A stretch of DNA of 64,000 nucleotides from DASSUW01 sp963774155 (lineage in GTDB: Bacteria; Actinomycetota; Thermoleophilia; Solirubrobacterales; Solirubrobacteraceae), in assembly GCA_963774155.1 (NCBI GenBank), contig CAVZDW010000010.1, positions 1-64,000 of the forward strand, given 5' to 3'. This document shows positions 17,233 to 26,508 of this stretch, piece after piece. A model generated the notes under the pieces. The model did not search any database. It worked only from the letters and a program-made list of their open reading frames with translations, and was not told the DNA's origin. The translations under genes were made by a program, and so were the position numbers. Positions within the stretch are counted from its first letter, which is position 1, and every line of letters begins with the position of its first letter.

Positions 17233-19270
17233 CTACACGGCCCCGAGCCGCGCGAGCTGGGTCCGCGAGCGGACGCCGAGCTTGGCGTAGACGCGCGTGA
17301 GGGTGTTCTCGACGGTGCCCTCGCTGAGGAAGAGCGCGGCGGCGACCTGCTTGTTGGAGCGGCCTTCGGCGACGAGCTGTGCGACCTCGCGCTCGCGGCT
17401 GGTGAGGTCGTCGTCGGGGGTGTGGCGGTGGCGGGCGGCGACTCGGGTGCCGAGGCGGCGGAGCTCGCGGGCGGCGTCGTCGCGGAGGCGGAGCGCTCCG
17501 CCGCGGCCGGCGTCGGCGGCGACCCGCTGGAGCAGGGCCTTGGCCCGCTCGGTGTCGCCGGCGGCGGCGTGGGCACGCGCGGTGGCGATGTCCCGCTCGG
17601 CGTCGAGCCGGTCCGGCGCTTCGGGCGGCTCCGCGACCTCGCCGCGGTGGTAGCGGATGCGGGCGAGCAGCGACGGCGTGTGCGGGATGTCGCGCCGCCG
17701 TGCGAGCTTCTCCGCCGCCTCGGCGTCGCTCAGCGCGCCGTCGAGGTCGAGCTGCCGCAGCCTGATGGTCGCCCGCAGCTCGTGCAGCGCCACGAGCGGC
17801 TGCTGGTTGCGGTGGGCCAGGCCCAGCGCCCGCTCGATCGTGGCCGACGCGTCCGCGAGCCGGTCGTGGCGGAGCTGCGCGCGGGCGATGTGCGACGAGC
17901 ACCGGCAGTCGCGCGACCAGGATGTCGTCGTCGAGATCGCGCAGCGCGGCGAACGCCGCCGCGCAGGTCGTCCTCGGCCCCGGCGCGGACAGCTCGTCCA
18001 GGCGCCGGGCCCAGCTCGAACGCGATCGCCGGCGTCTCGGCGCCGCGCGCGCAGCCGGCGACGGGCGGCGTCGACGTCGCCCAGCGTCGACCTCGAGCTG
18101 CGCGCGGGCGACGACGAGCTCGGGCTCCGCGCTGTCGAGCTCGGCGAGCAGCGCGAGCGCCTCGCGCAGCCGCCCCGCTCGGGCCAGCGCGAGCCCGGCC
18201 GGCGCCAGCAGGCGCCCGCGCCCGCGCTCGGGCACCAGGCGCAGCGCCGCCTCGTACCAGTGCGGGGCCGTGCGGGCCGCCTCGACGAGCAGCGCGATCG
18301 CCGCCTCGTCGCCCGCTCGCGCGTACTGCGCGACGTGATGCGCCCGCGCCGCCGGGCCGGCGCCGCGCCGCTCCAGCGCGGCCGAGACCCGCTCGTGGGC
18401 CGCCAGCCGCCAGGCCGGCGCCGCCGCGTGGTAGATGGCGCGGCAGACCAGCGGGTGCCGGAAGGCGAACTCGCGCCCGGCGCCGGGCCGGATGACGTCC
18501 GCGGCGACCAGCTCGTCGAGCGCCTCGTCGACGTGCTCCAGCCCGGCCGCCGCGGCAGCCAGCTCGGGGTCGAACGGGTCGCCCGCGACCGCCGCGCCCT
18601 CCACGGTCAGCCGCGTCGCGGGCGCGAGCGCCCTGAGCTCCGACTCGGCGGCGGCCAGCAGCGGGCAGGTCAACGTCGCCGGCGGGCGTCCGACGGTGCG
18701 CGCGAACTCGCTCAGGTACAGCGGGATGCCGCGCGAGTCCTCGATCATCCGCTCGCGCTCGGAGCCGTCCTCCACGCCCGCGACCAGCGCGAGCGACGCC
18801 TCCCGGTCGAGCGGCTCCAGAGCGAGCTCCTCGTATGCGGGCAGGCGGCGCGCGACGTCGAGCAGCGGCAGCGCCCGGTTGCCGCGCCGCCGTGCCGCGA
18901 CGAGGAGCAGGTGGGCGGCGGCCGGCGGGCGGTGCAGCAGCTGCCGCACCAGGTCGAGCGAGGCCTGGTCGGCCCAGTGGAGGTCGTCGAGCAGGAGCAC
19001 GACCGGTCGCTCGCCCTCGAGCTGCTCGACCAGCGCGTCGCTGACGACGGAGAACGGCACGTACTGCTCGTGCTCGGCGCCGCGGGCCTCCAGCACCCGC
19101 ATGCCGCGCCCGCGCGCCGCCTCGGCAGCGGCCGCCAGCAGCGCGCTCTTGCCGATCCCGGTCTCGCCGAGCACGGCGATCACGCGGCTCGCGCCGTCCA
19201 GGACGTCGTCCAGCGCGCGCACCACGGCGCTCAGCTCGGAATCGCGACCCACCAGCTCCACGAACAGCAC
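17233..19270 (-). CDS. Large ATP-binding LuxR-family transcriptional regulator (several frameshifts)
   Basis: About 670 residues. N-terminal P-loop ATPase: Walker A VLGETGIGKSAL, Walker B VVLLLDDLHWAD, sensor part LLLVAARRRGN. A helical repeat middle part follows. C-terminal LuxR helix-turn-helix is DLTSREREVAQLVAEGRSNK with VAAALFLSEGTVENTLTRVY. At least three frame changes lie between 17790 and 18100. This is the LAL/MalT-like architecture in which ATP and an inducer control DNA binding. GTG at 19270 is the probable start. No neighbour obviously defines its target; the SDR gene is divergent across a 158-base gap. Confidence 0.82.
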
Positions 19271-19428
19271 AGACGTGCGAACCCCAGCGGCTATTCCGCG
19301 CCCCTTAACGAGGCAGAGCCGCTCGGCTAGAGCGGCTCGTAACCATGGTTATCGGCAGCCGCTCCGAGAACCTTTAGCCGACTTCTCGAAGCTGGCGCGT
19401 TGCCGCTCATCGCCCTCGAAGCGTCACC

Positions 19429-20191
19429 ATGCCGGGCATGGGAGAACGACTGGACGGAACCGTCGCGCTGGTCACCGGCGCGAGCAGCGGCATCGGCGAG
19501 GCGACGGCGCGCGCGCTCGCGCAGGCCGGCGCGAAGGTGGCGATCGCGGCGCGCCGCAGGGACCGGCTCGAGAAGCTGGCCGGCGAGATCGACGCGCTGG
19601 TCATCGAGGCCGACGTCACCGACCGCGAGCAGGCGACCGGGGCGGTCCGCCGCACCGTCGACGAGCTCGGGCCGGCTCGACACGGTCATCAACAACGCCG
19701 GCGTGATGCTGCTCGACCAGGCGGCCGACCAGCCGCTGGACGACTGGCAGCGGATGGTCGACGTCAACGTCAACGGCGTCCTCTACATCGCCCACGCGGC
19801 GATCGAGCCGCTGCTGGCCGCCGCCCAGGACAGCCCGCGCAAGGTGAGCGACCTGGTCAACATCAGCTCGATCGCCGGCCGCCGCGCCAACCGCGGGTCG
19901 GCCGTCTACAACCTCACCAAGCACGGCGTCGGCGCCTTCAGCGAGGCGCTGCGGCAGGAGTTCGCGACCCGCCACCTGCGCGTCTCGCTGGTGGAGCCGG
20001 GCGCGATCGACCACCGAGCTCGTGCGAGCAGATGAGCCGAGGAGAAGCGGCAGGCGGCGCGCAAGCGCTTCGAGGGCGTCGAGCGCCTGACCGCCGACGA
20101 CATCGCCGAAGCCATCGAGTACATCGTCACCCGCCCGTGGCGCGTGGCGGTCAACGAGATCATGATCCGGCCTACGGAGCAGGAGTGGTGA
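19429..20191 (+). CDS. Short-chain dehydrogenase/reductase (four frame changes)
   Basis: About 254 residues, NAD(P)-dependent oxidoreductase of the classical SDR type. Cofactor motif VTGASSGIGEATARAL, then NNAGVM, catalytic Ser in NISSIAG and the pair Y-x3-K in YNLTKHG. The C-terminal part VERLTADDIAEAIEYIVTRP and EIMIRPTEQEW resembles YdfG/serine-dehydrogenase-type SDRs. Indels near 19675, 20007, 20018 and 20040; the correct frame ends at TGA 20189-20191. Start is ATG at 19429 or 19438 (MGERLDG). Substrate unknown. Confidence 0.82.
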
Positions 20192-20204
20192 AGGCGCGGG
20201 CGCG

Positions 20205-20588
20205 CTAGCCGAGCGTATCGGCGAGCACGGCGCGGTGGGTGGGGCGCGCCGCCTCGTAGCGCTCGCGCCCGCTGTCGGTCAGGCAGGCCATGATGCCGCG
20301 CCGGTCCTCGGGGCACATGCCGCGGCGGACCAGGCCGTCGGCCTCCAGCCGCGCGACCACGCGCGAGAGGGCGCTCTGGCTCAGGTGGACGGCGTCGGCC
20401 AGGTCCTGCATGCGGCGCTCGTCCTTGTCCGGGCCGGCCAGCCGCTCGAGCACCTCGTACTCGCTGACGCCGAGGCCGTGCTCGTGCTGGAGCCGGCGCT
20501 CGAGCGCAGACGTCGTGCGCGCGTGCCGTTCCAGCAGCCAGCGCCAGGTATCGACCAGCTCGGTGTCCGCAGCCATCGCGGCCGTCAT
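20205..20588 (-). CDS. MarR-family regulator
   Basis: About 127 residues with the MarR winged helix: LLERHARTTSALERRLQHEH, VSEYEVLERLAGPDK, recognition region LADAVHLSQSALSRVVARLE, wing GLVRRGMCPEDRRGIMACLT. ATG at 20588; an earlier in-frame ATG at 20606 falls inside its own promoter. It is divergent from a drug-efflux-type MFS gene, across a 77-base gap that holds two inverted repeats and facing promoters, so it most likely represses both genes. Confidence 0.88.
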   Translation of the reverse strand: MTAAMAADTELVDTWRWLLERHARTTSALERRLQHEHGLGVSEYEVLERLAGPDKDERRMQDLADAVHLSQSALSRVVARLEADGLVRRGMCPEDRRGIMACLTDSGRERYEAARPTHRAVLADTLG

Positions 20589-20601
20589 TATACCTGGCTC
20601 G

Positions 20602-20614
20602 CGCATATTATGCG
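20602..20614. promoter_or_regulatory. Palindromic operator candidate CGCATATTATGCG
   Basis: Perfect 13-base palindrome (CGCATA-T-TATGCG) covering the -10 element of the MarR gene. Placement over the -10 suits autorepression. Confidence 0.6.
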
Positions 20615-20636
20615 TTCACAAAATATCCTTAGACAA
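20607..20636 (-). promoter_or_regulatory. σ70-type promoter of the MarR gene
   Basis: On the minus strand TTGTCT (20636-20631), 18 bases, CATAAT (20612-20607). The -10 lies within the palindrome at 20602-20614. Confidence 0.55.
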
Positions 20637-20656
20637 TAGTTGCAGACGCATATAGT
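20629..20656 (+). promoter_or_regulatory. σ70-type promoter of the MFS gene
   Basis: TTAGAC at 20629-20634, 16 bases, TATAGT at 20651-20656. The expected start of transcription is only a few bases before the ATG at 20666, so the message is probably nearly leaderless. Confidence 0.55.
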
Positions 20657-20660
20657 CTGC
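20642..20660. promoter_or_regulatory. Second inverted repeat, operator candidate
   Basis: Arms GCAGAC and GTCTGC separated by 7 bases (GCATATA), covering the -10 of the MFS promoter. Its centre repeats the GCATAT core of the upstream palindrome, as expected for two sites of one MarR dimer. Confidence 0.55.
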
Positions 20661-20665
20661 TCGGC

Positions 20666-22050
20666 ATGGCTTCCTCCCCAAGCTCTGCCGCTCCCCGCTG
20701 GGACGCCCGCACCTGGGCGCTCCTGGTCGTGCTCTGCGGCGTCCTCTTCCTCGACGGGCTCGACGTCTCGATGGTCGGCATGGCGCTGCCGTCGATCCGC
20801 TCCGAGCTCGGCCTGACCACGTCACAGCTCCAGTGGGTCGTCTCCGGCTACGTGCTCGGCTACGGCGGGCTGCTGCTGCTCGGCGGCCGCGCGGCCGACC
20901 TCCTCGGCCGCAAGCGCGTGCTGATCGCCGGGCTCGTCCGTGTTCGTCGTCGCCTCGGCGATCGGCGGCCTCGTCAACGACGGCACGCTGCTCGTCCTCA
21001 CCCGCGTCATCAAGGGCATGAGCGCGGCGTTCACCGCGCCCGCCGGCCTCTCGATCATCACCACCACGTTCGAGGAGGGCCCGAACCGCAACCGGGCGCT
21101 CGCGTACTACACCGCCACCGGCGCGAGCGGCTTCTCGCTCGGGCTCGTGCTCGGCGGCCTGCTCACCGAGCTCGGCTGGCGCTGGACGTTCCTGCTCCCG
21201 GTCCCGTTCGCGCTGGCGATCCTCGTCCTGGCGCGGCGCGTGATCCCGCGCGACAAGATCCTGCCGGGCGCGAAGCGGCGCTACGACATCGCGGGCGCGG
21301 TGACGATCACGGCCGCGATGCTCCTGCTCGTGCGCACGGTGGTCGAGGCGCCCGCGGCCGGCTGGACCGATCCCGTGACGATCGGCGCGTTCGTCCTCGT
21401 CGCCGCCCTGCTGGCCGCGTTCGTGGCGATCGAGCTGCGCAGCGCCCAGCCGCTCGTGCGGCTCGGCATCCTGCGCTCCGGCCCGCTGGTGCGCGCCAAC
21501 CTCGGCATGGCGACGATGTTCGGCGCCTACGTCGGCTTCCAGTTCGTCGGGACGCTCTACCTCCAGACGATGCACGGCTGGTCGCCGGTCGAGACCGCGC
21601 TCGCGTTCCTGCCGGGCGGCCTCCTGGTGGCGCTCGGGTCGTCGCGGATCGGGCCGCTCGTCGACCGCTTCGGCACGGCGCGGATCATCGCGGTCGGCAT
21701 GGTGGCCTTCGTGGCCGGCTACGCGCTGTTCCTGCGCTTCGACGGCTCGCCGTCGTTCGTCGATCTGATGCTGCCGACGATGCTGTTGATCGGGTTCGGC
21801 TTCGCGCTCGCGTTCCCGAGCCAGAACATCCAGGCGGTGGCCGGCATCCCGGATCACGAGCAGGGCCTGGCCTCCGGCCTCGTCAACACCTCGTTCCAGC
21901 TCGGCGGCGCGATCGGCCTGGCGATCGTCACGGCGGTGGTGAGCGGCGAGACGTCGCTCGACGCGTTCCGGCCCGCGATCGCCGTGGTCACCGGCCTGGC
22001 GGCGCTCGGCTCGGGCGCTGTTGGCTCTGGCGCTGACGTCGCGCGCGCGG
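20666..22050 (+). CDS. MFS transporter, DHA2/EmrB-like drug efflux type (frameshifts; 3' end unclear)
   Basis: About 460 residues with 12-14 hydrophobic helices. Motif A-like GGRAADLLGRKRV between helices 2 and 3, LDGLDVSMVGMALPSI at helix 1, and FPSQNIQAVAGIPDHEQGLA late in the protein are typical of DHA2 multidrug exporters driven by proton exchange. The frame changes near 20935 and again near 22015, in the last helix; the stop in the right frame is not visible and the reading frame runs on over the convergent dipeptidase gene, so the end given is approximate. Divergent MarR control suggests induction by a toxic compound. Confidence 0.82.
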
Positions 22051-23079
22051 TCAGCCCCAGGCGGCGGCCAGCACGCGGCGCCAGTTGCCGGACGCGATCT
22101 GATCGACCTCGGGGGCGTCGAACCCGGCGCCCCCGAGCGCCTCCAGCACGCGCGGCAGGCCGGACGCGTCCGCCACCTCGGCGGGCATCGTCGCGCCGTC
22201 GAAGTCCGAGCCCAGCGCCACGTGGTCGACCCCGCAGCGGTCGGCCACGTAGCGCGCGTGCTCGGCGATCTGCTCGACCGGCGTGTCGGCGTCGTCGCCG
22301 CCGTCCGCGCGCAGCGAGCCGGTGTCGAAGTTGATGCCGACCAGGCCGCCGCTGGCCGCGATCGCGTCGAGCTGGTCGTCGGTCAGGTTGCGCGTCGACG
22401 GGCACAGCGCGTGGACGCACGAGTGCGAGGCGATCAGCGGCCCGTCGAGCTCGCGCGCCACGTCCCAGAACCCGGCGGTGTTGAGGTGGCTGAGGTCGAC
22501 GGCGATGCCGAGCTCGGCGCAGCGCCGCACGAGCCTCACGCCGGCGTCGGTGAGGCCCGGGCCGGTGTCGGGCGAGGCCGGGAAGCGGAACGGCACGCCG
22601 TGGCCGAAGGCGTTGGCGCGGCTCCAGACCGGGCCGAGCGAGCGCAGGCCGGCGGCGTACCAGACCTCGAGCGCGTCGAGGTCGGTGTCGATCGCCTCGG
22701 CGCCCTCCATGTGGAAGATCACGCCGAGCGCGTCGCCGGCCAGGCAGGCGTCGAGGTCGGCGACGTCGCGCACGAGCCGGATCGCGCCGTCGCACGCGCG
22801 CAGCAGCCGCTGGAGCCGCGCGCCGAGCGCGCCGACCGTGCGCGACCGCCTCCTCCCACGGGATGCGTCGGGTGGTACGGGACGTCCCAGCCGCCCGCGC
22901 GTGCGGTCCGGCCAGTCGCCTTCGACCGGCGGCAGCACCGCGAACAGGCCGGCGGCCAGCCCGCCGGCGCGCGCCGACGGCACGGTGATGGTCGCCGCGC
23001 CGTCGGTGAGCAGCGCGTCGTCGGCCGCGCCGTCGTCGTGCAGGCGCGTGAGCACGTCGTTGTGGCCGTCGATCACCAC
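22051..23079 (-). CDS. Membrane-dipeptidase family (M19) metallohydrolase (two compensating frameshifts)
   Basis: About 343 residues. Metal-site blocks of renal-dipeptidase-like enzymes: DGHNDVL at the N-terminus, FHMEGAEAI with the bridging Glu, VDLSHLN and ASHSCVHAL with the His ligands, RNLTDDQLDAIAASGGLVGI, and HVALGSDFDG. Hydrolyses dipeptides or related amide/lactone bonds; no signal peptide, so cytoplasmic. An insertion and a deletion between about 22840 and 22890 scramble some 15 residues. Start is GTG at 23079 or 23076. Faces the M20 peptidase head to head, so peptide or amino-acid salvage is a possible shared theme. Confidence 0.85.
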   Translation of the reverse strand: MVIDGHNDVLTRLHDDGAADDALLTDGAATITVPSARAGGLAAGLFAVLPPVEGDWPDRTRGRLGRPVPPDASRGRRRSRTVGALGARLQRLLRACDGAIRLVRDVADLDACLAGDALGVIFHMEGAEAIDTDLDALEVWYAAGLRSLGPVWSRANAFGHGVPFRFPASPDTGPGLTDAGVRLVRRCAELGIAVDLSHLNTAGFWDVARELDGPLIASHSCVHALCPSTRNLTDDQLDAIAASGGLVGINFDTGSLRADGGDDADTPVEQIAEHARYVADRCGVDHVALGSDFDGATMPAEVADASGLPRVLEALGGAGFDAPEVDQIASGNWRRVLAAAWG

Positions 23080-23116
23080 GCGCTTGCAGCATGACGATCC
23101 GGGTAGCACCCCGCGC

Positions 23117-24542
23117 ATGCGACGGGCAATGGCGGTTCTCGTGGTGGCGTTCTTCCTCGCGCCGAGTGCGGCGCAGGCACAGGAGAGCGAGGTGGTCTCG
23201 CTGCTCCGCGAGCTCGTCCAGGTCAACACGAGCAACCCGCCCGGCAACGAGGCGCAGGTGGCCGAGCTGCTCGCGCCGCGGCTGCGCGCGCTCGGCTTCG
23301 AGGTCGAGATCGTCCCGACCCCGACGGCCGGCAAGGCGCACCTGATCGCGCGGCTGCGGGCCGCGAACCCGACCGAGAAGCCGATCCTGCTGGCCGGCCA
23401 CGCCGACGTGGTCGGCGTCGAGCCGGAGCTGTGGACCTTCCCGCCCTTCGGCGGCACGACGGCCGGCGACTACCTCTACGGCCGCGGGGCGCTCGACTTC
23501 AAGGGCGGCCTCGCCGCCTTCACGGTCGCGGCGATGCAGCTCGCGCGCTCGGGCGCGCCGCTCAAGCGCGACGTGATCCTGCTCTCGGAGGCCGACGAGG
23601 AGGGCGGCAGCTACGGCACGGGCTGGCTCGCCGACAACCACTGGGACAAGATCGACGCCGGCGTCTCGCTCAACGAGGGCGGCTGGATCTTCAAGGACGG
23701 CTCCGGCCGGCCGCGCCTGCTGGGCATCACGACGATCGACAAGAACTCGCTGTCGGTCACGGTCCGCACGCGCGGGACCTCGACGCACAGCTCGCGGCCG
23801 CTGCCCGACAGCGCGATCCGCCGGCTCGTGCGCGCGCTGTACCGGATCGAGCGCTTCGCGACCGCGCCGCGGATCACGCCGACCGCCCGCCGCTACCTGC
23901 GCACGTGGGCGAACGCGTTCGACGTCAAGGGCCCGCGGCGGCTGGCCAACACGCGCAGCGCGTTCCGGCGCTTCCGGCTCGCGAACCAGCTGCGCGCGGG
24001 CCGCTACGGCGAGCTGTTCAACGGCCTGGTGCGCGACATCTACGTGCCGACCATCCTCGACAGCGGCTTCCGCTCCAACGTGCTGCCCGGCACCGCGGTG
24101 GCGACGGTCAACATGCGCATGCTGCCGGGCACGCACCCGCGGCCGATGATCCGCCAGCTCCAGCGCGCGATCGGCGACCGCCGCGTGGTGGTCGAGCCGA
24201 TCGTCACGCCGCCGGCCACGGTGGAGTCGACGCTCGACAGCTTCGACAAGCGGGCCGAGCAGGCGCCGTCGTCGATCGACAGCGACCTCTACCGCAGCCT
24301 CGTGCGGCAGGGGCAGGCGGTGTGGCCGGGCGTGCGCGTGACGCCGGCGCTGTTCGAGGCGGGCACCGACGCCGTCCCGTGGCGCGAGAAGGGCATCCCG
24401 GTCTACGGCGTCTACCCGTATCCGATCTCGCGCTCGGAGCTGCTGCGCATGCACGGCAACGACGAGCGGGTGCCGATCACCGGGCTCGAGCAGGGCACGG
24501 ACGTGGATCACGCGCGTGCTGCGCGAGGTCTCAGTGAAGTAG
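23117..24542 (+). CDS. Secreted M20-family metallopeptidase (one frameshift near the end)
   Basis: About 475 residues with a signal peptide (MAVLVVAFFLAPSAAQAQ). Two-zinc site: LLAGHADVVGVE, YGRGALDFKGG, the catalytic/metal Glu pair in LSEADEEGGSYG, and the last His in LLRMHGNDERV. FRSNVLPGTAVATVNMRMLP and the dimerisation-domain region fit ArgE/DapE-like carboxypeptidases. An extra G near 24507 shifts the last 11 codons; corrected, it ends VITRVLREVSVK at TAG 24540-24542, overlapping the convergent SRPBCC gene by 12 bases. Likely trims peptides or acylated amino acids outside the membrane. Confidence 0.86.
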
Positions 24543-24964
24543 CGCGTCGAGCTTCGCGAACGCGCCGTGCCAGCCGGCCTCGGCGTGCGTCGCCTCGGTG
24601 TACGGCCCGTCGCTCAGCGTCATGCGCGTCTTGCCGCCGTGGTCGTGCAGCTCGACACGGGTGAACGTCGCCTCGTGGATGCCCACCTCGGGGATCGGGT
24701 CGCACCTGCAGCACCAGCAGCCGGGCGGGTCGAGCTCGACGATCTCGTAGGTGAGCGGGTGCTCGGCCGCCGCCGCCGACCATCGTCAGCGCGTAGCGGC
24801 CGCCGACGCGCAGGTCGATCGTCCACCGACTCGCGCGGCACCTCCATCCCCTCGGGCCCGAACCAGCGCGCCACCTGGTCGGGATCGGTCCACGCCGCCC
24901 ACACCAGCTCGCGCGGCGCGTCGAAGACCTTCGTGATCAGGACCTGCTGCAGGGTCTCGCTCAT
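24531..24964 (-). CDS. SRPBCC (AHSA1-like) domain protein coupled to an ArsR gene (several frameshifts)
   Basis: About 144 residues of the START-like fold: VFDAPRELVWAAWTDPDQVA then RWFGPEGMEVP, a middle part with IDLRVGGRYALTM, and the C-terminal EAGWHGAFAKLDALL, the standard layout of activator-of-Hsp90-like single-domain proteins. At least three indels between 24650 and 24830. ATG overlaps the ArsR stop as ATGA. ArsR plus SRPBCC pairs are common in actinobacteria; the SRPBCC protein probably binds a hydrophobic ligand, but its role is not established. Confidence 0.82.
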
Positions 24965-25272
24965 TGGATCTCCTTCAGGTGCCGGTCGAGCCGGTCGATC
25001 CGGCCCTCCCACATGTCACGGCGGGCATCGACCCACCGCGCCGCCTCTTCCAGCGCCTCCACGCGCAGCCGGCTCGGCCGCGACTGGCCGGCTCGGCCGC
25101 GCTCGATCAGGCCCGCGCTCTCGAGCACCTTCAGGTGCCGCGAGATCGCCGGCATGCTCATCGCGAACGGCTCGGCCAGCTCGGTCACCGTCGCCTCGCC
25201 CTCGGCGAGCCGCTCGAGGATCGCGAGCCGCGTCGGGTCGCCCAAAGCGGCGAAGGTATTGCTTAACGACAT
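24961..25272 (-). CDS. ArsR-family winged-helix regulator
   Basis: 103 residues: FAALGDPTRLAILERLAEGE, VTELAEPFAMSMPAISRHLK, VLESAGLIERGRAGQSRPSR. No cysteine-rich metal site (no CxC in the recognition helix), so not a typical metal sensor; it belongs to the group found with SRPBCC genes. ATG at 25272 follows directly after a promoter overlapped by inverted repeats, which points to autorepression of the pair. Confidence 0.9.
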   Translation of the reverse strand: MSLSNTFAALGDPTRLAILERLAEGEATVTELAEPFAMSMPAISRHLKVLESAGLIERGRAGQSRPSRLRVEALEEAARWVDARRDMWEGRIDRLDRHLKEIQ

Positions 25273-25273
25273 T

Positions 25274-25311
25274 GTTACGTAACGAATACGTTAAATAAAT
25301 CCGCAAGTCAA
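25274..25311 (-). promoter_or_regulatory. Promoter and operator of the ArsR-SRPBCC pair
   Basis: Minus strand TTGACT (25311-25306), 17 bases, TATTCG (25288-25283). Overlapping the -10 are a perfect palindrome GTTACGTAAC (25274-25283) and the inverted repeat TAACG-AATA-CGTTA (25280-25293). Spacing and position fit an autorepressed promoter. Confidence 0.65.
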
Positions 25312-25359
25312 GCCCTTGACAACCGAGGTGTCGGGTGTGCGTAGATTCCGCCCGTGAAG

Positions 25360-25379
25360 TTCCAAAACCGTTTTCGGAA
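25360..25379. promoter_or_regulatory. LacI-type operator, copy 1, at the regulator's own start
   Basis: 20-base inverted repeat TTCCAAAACCGTTTTCGGAA with two mismatched pairs; its core CCAAAAnCGTTTTnGG recurs at 26475. It ends on the first base of the LacI gene's ATG. TTGACA at 25316 with TAGATT near 25342 is a loose promoter upstream, so a bound repressor would block the leader. Confidence 0.75.
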
Positions 25380-26427
25380 TGTCTGAAGAGCGAGTCACCA
25401 TCCGCCGTCTGGCCGAGGTCAGCGGCGTCTCGATCGGCACCGTGTCGCGTGCGCTGAACGGCTACGCGGACGTCAATCCGGAGACGCGCGAGCGGATCAT
25501 GCGGCTCGCCCGCGAGCTCGACTACACGCCGGCGGCGGCCGCTCGCAGCCTCAAGACGCAGCGCTCCCACGTGATCGGCGTCTTCCTCGAGACCGGCGAA
25601 GGGCCACCCCGACCTCCAGCACCCGTTCTTCCACGAGGTGCTCGTCGGGCTCAAGAACGCGATCGGCTCCGGTGGCTACGACCTGCTGCTGTTCGCCGCC
25701 GAGTCCCCGGGCAACGGCTACGGCACGCACACGCTACCTCAAGCGCAGCCAGCACCACAACGTCGAGGGCGTGGTCCTGATGGGCACCGACCCCGAGGAC
25801 CCCGAGGTCCGCCGGCTCGTGCGCTCGGATCTGCCCACGGTGGGCGTCGACGTCGCGCTCGAGGGCCCGTCCACGACCTACGTGATCAGCGACAACGTGG
25901 ACGGCGCATCCCGCGCTGTGCGGCACTTTCACAGCATCGGCCACCGCCGCATCGCCACCATCACCGGCATGCTCGAGACCCGCACCGGCGGCGACCGCCT
26001 GCGCGGCTACCGCCAGGCGCTCCAGGCCTGCGGGCTCGCCTATCGCGACGAGTACGTCGCCTACGGAGACTTCTACGTGGAGAGCGGCCGGCGAGCCATG
26101 GCCGATCTCCTCTCGCTCGACGAGCCGCCCACAGCGGTGTTCGCCGCGTCGGACATGATGGCCCTCGGCGCGATCCGCGCCATCGGCGACGCCGGCCTCA
26201 ACGTGCCGGCCGACGTCTCGGTCATCGGCTTCGACGACATCCAGCTCGCCGATCACATGAACCCCCCACTGACCACGGTGCGCCAGGACAAGGCGGGCCT
26301 CGGCGTGGCGGCAGGCTCGGCGCTCGTGCGCCTGATCGACGGTGAGCCGGACGACGTGACGGAGTCCACGGTGCTTGCCGTGGAGCTCGTCCGGCGCGGT
26401 TCCACGCGACCCCGGGCAACGGACTAG
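25379..26427 (+). CDS. LacI-family regulator of the cello-oligosaccharide locus (two frameshifts)
   Basis: About 349 residues. DNA-binding head VTIRRLAEVSGVSIGTVSRA with the hinge region DYTPAAAARSLKTQRS, then a periplasmic-binding-protein-like sugar domain (PTVGVDVALEGP, HRRIATITGMLETRTGGDRL, AVFAASDMMALGAIRAIGDA, VIGFDDIQLADHMNPPLTTV). Frame changes near 25603 and 25735. It immediately precedes a sugar ABC operon and identical operator cores lie before both, so I infer it represses itself and that operon until a sugar, plausibly cellobiose, binds. Confidence 0.88.
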
Positions 26428-26474
26428 GGGGTGACGCGGCGAAGAGGTTCCCCGGCGCAGTCCTAGGCGGAATA

Positions 26475-26490
26475 CCAAAATCGTTTTTGG
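26475..26490. promoter_or_regulatory. LacI-type operator, copy 2, before the sugar ABC operon
   Basis: CCAAAATCGTTTTTGG, matching the 25360 site at 14 of 16 core positions and itself an inverted repeat. It sits just before a strong ribosome-binding site (AAGGAGG at 26494-26500) and the GTG start at 26509. Confidence 0.75.
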
Positions 26491-26508
26491 ACCAAGGAGG
26501 AGAGGATC

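Noticed and set aside
20616..21857. 413-codon minus-strand frame opposite the MFS gene
   Set aside because: Composition of an antisense shadow (Arg/Glu/His/Asp runs), no domain, and the plus strand has clear membrane-transporter sequence.
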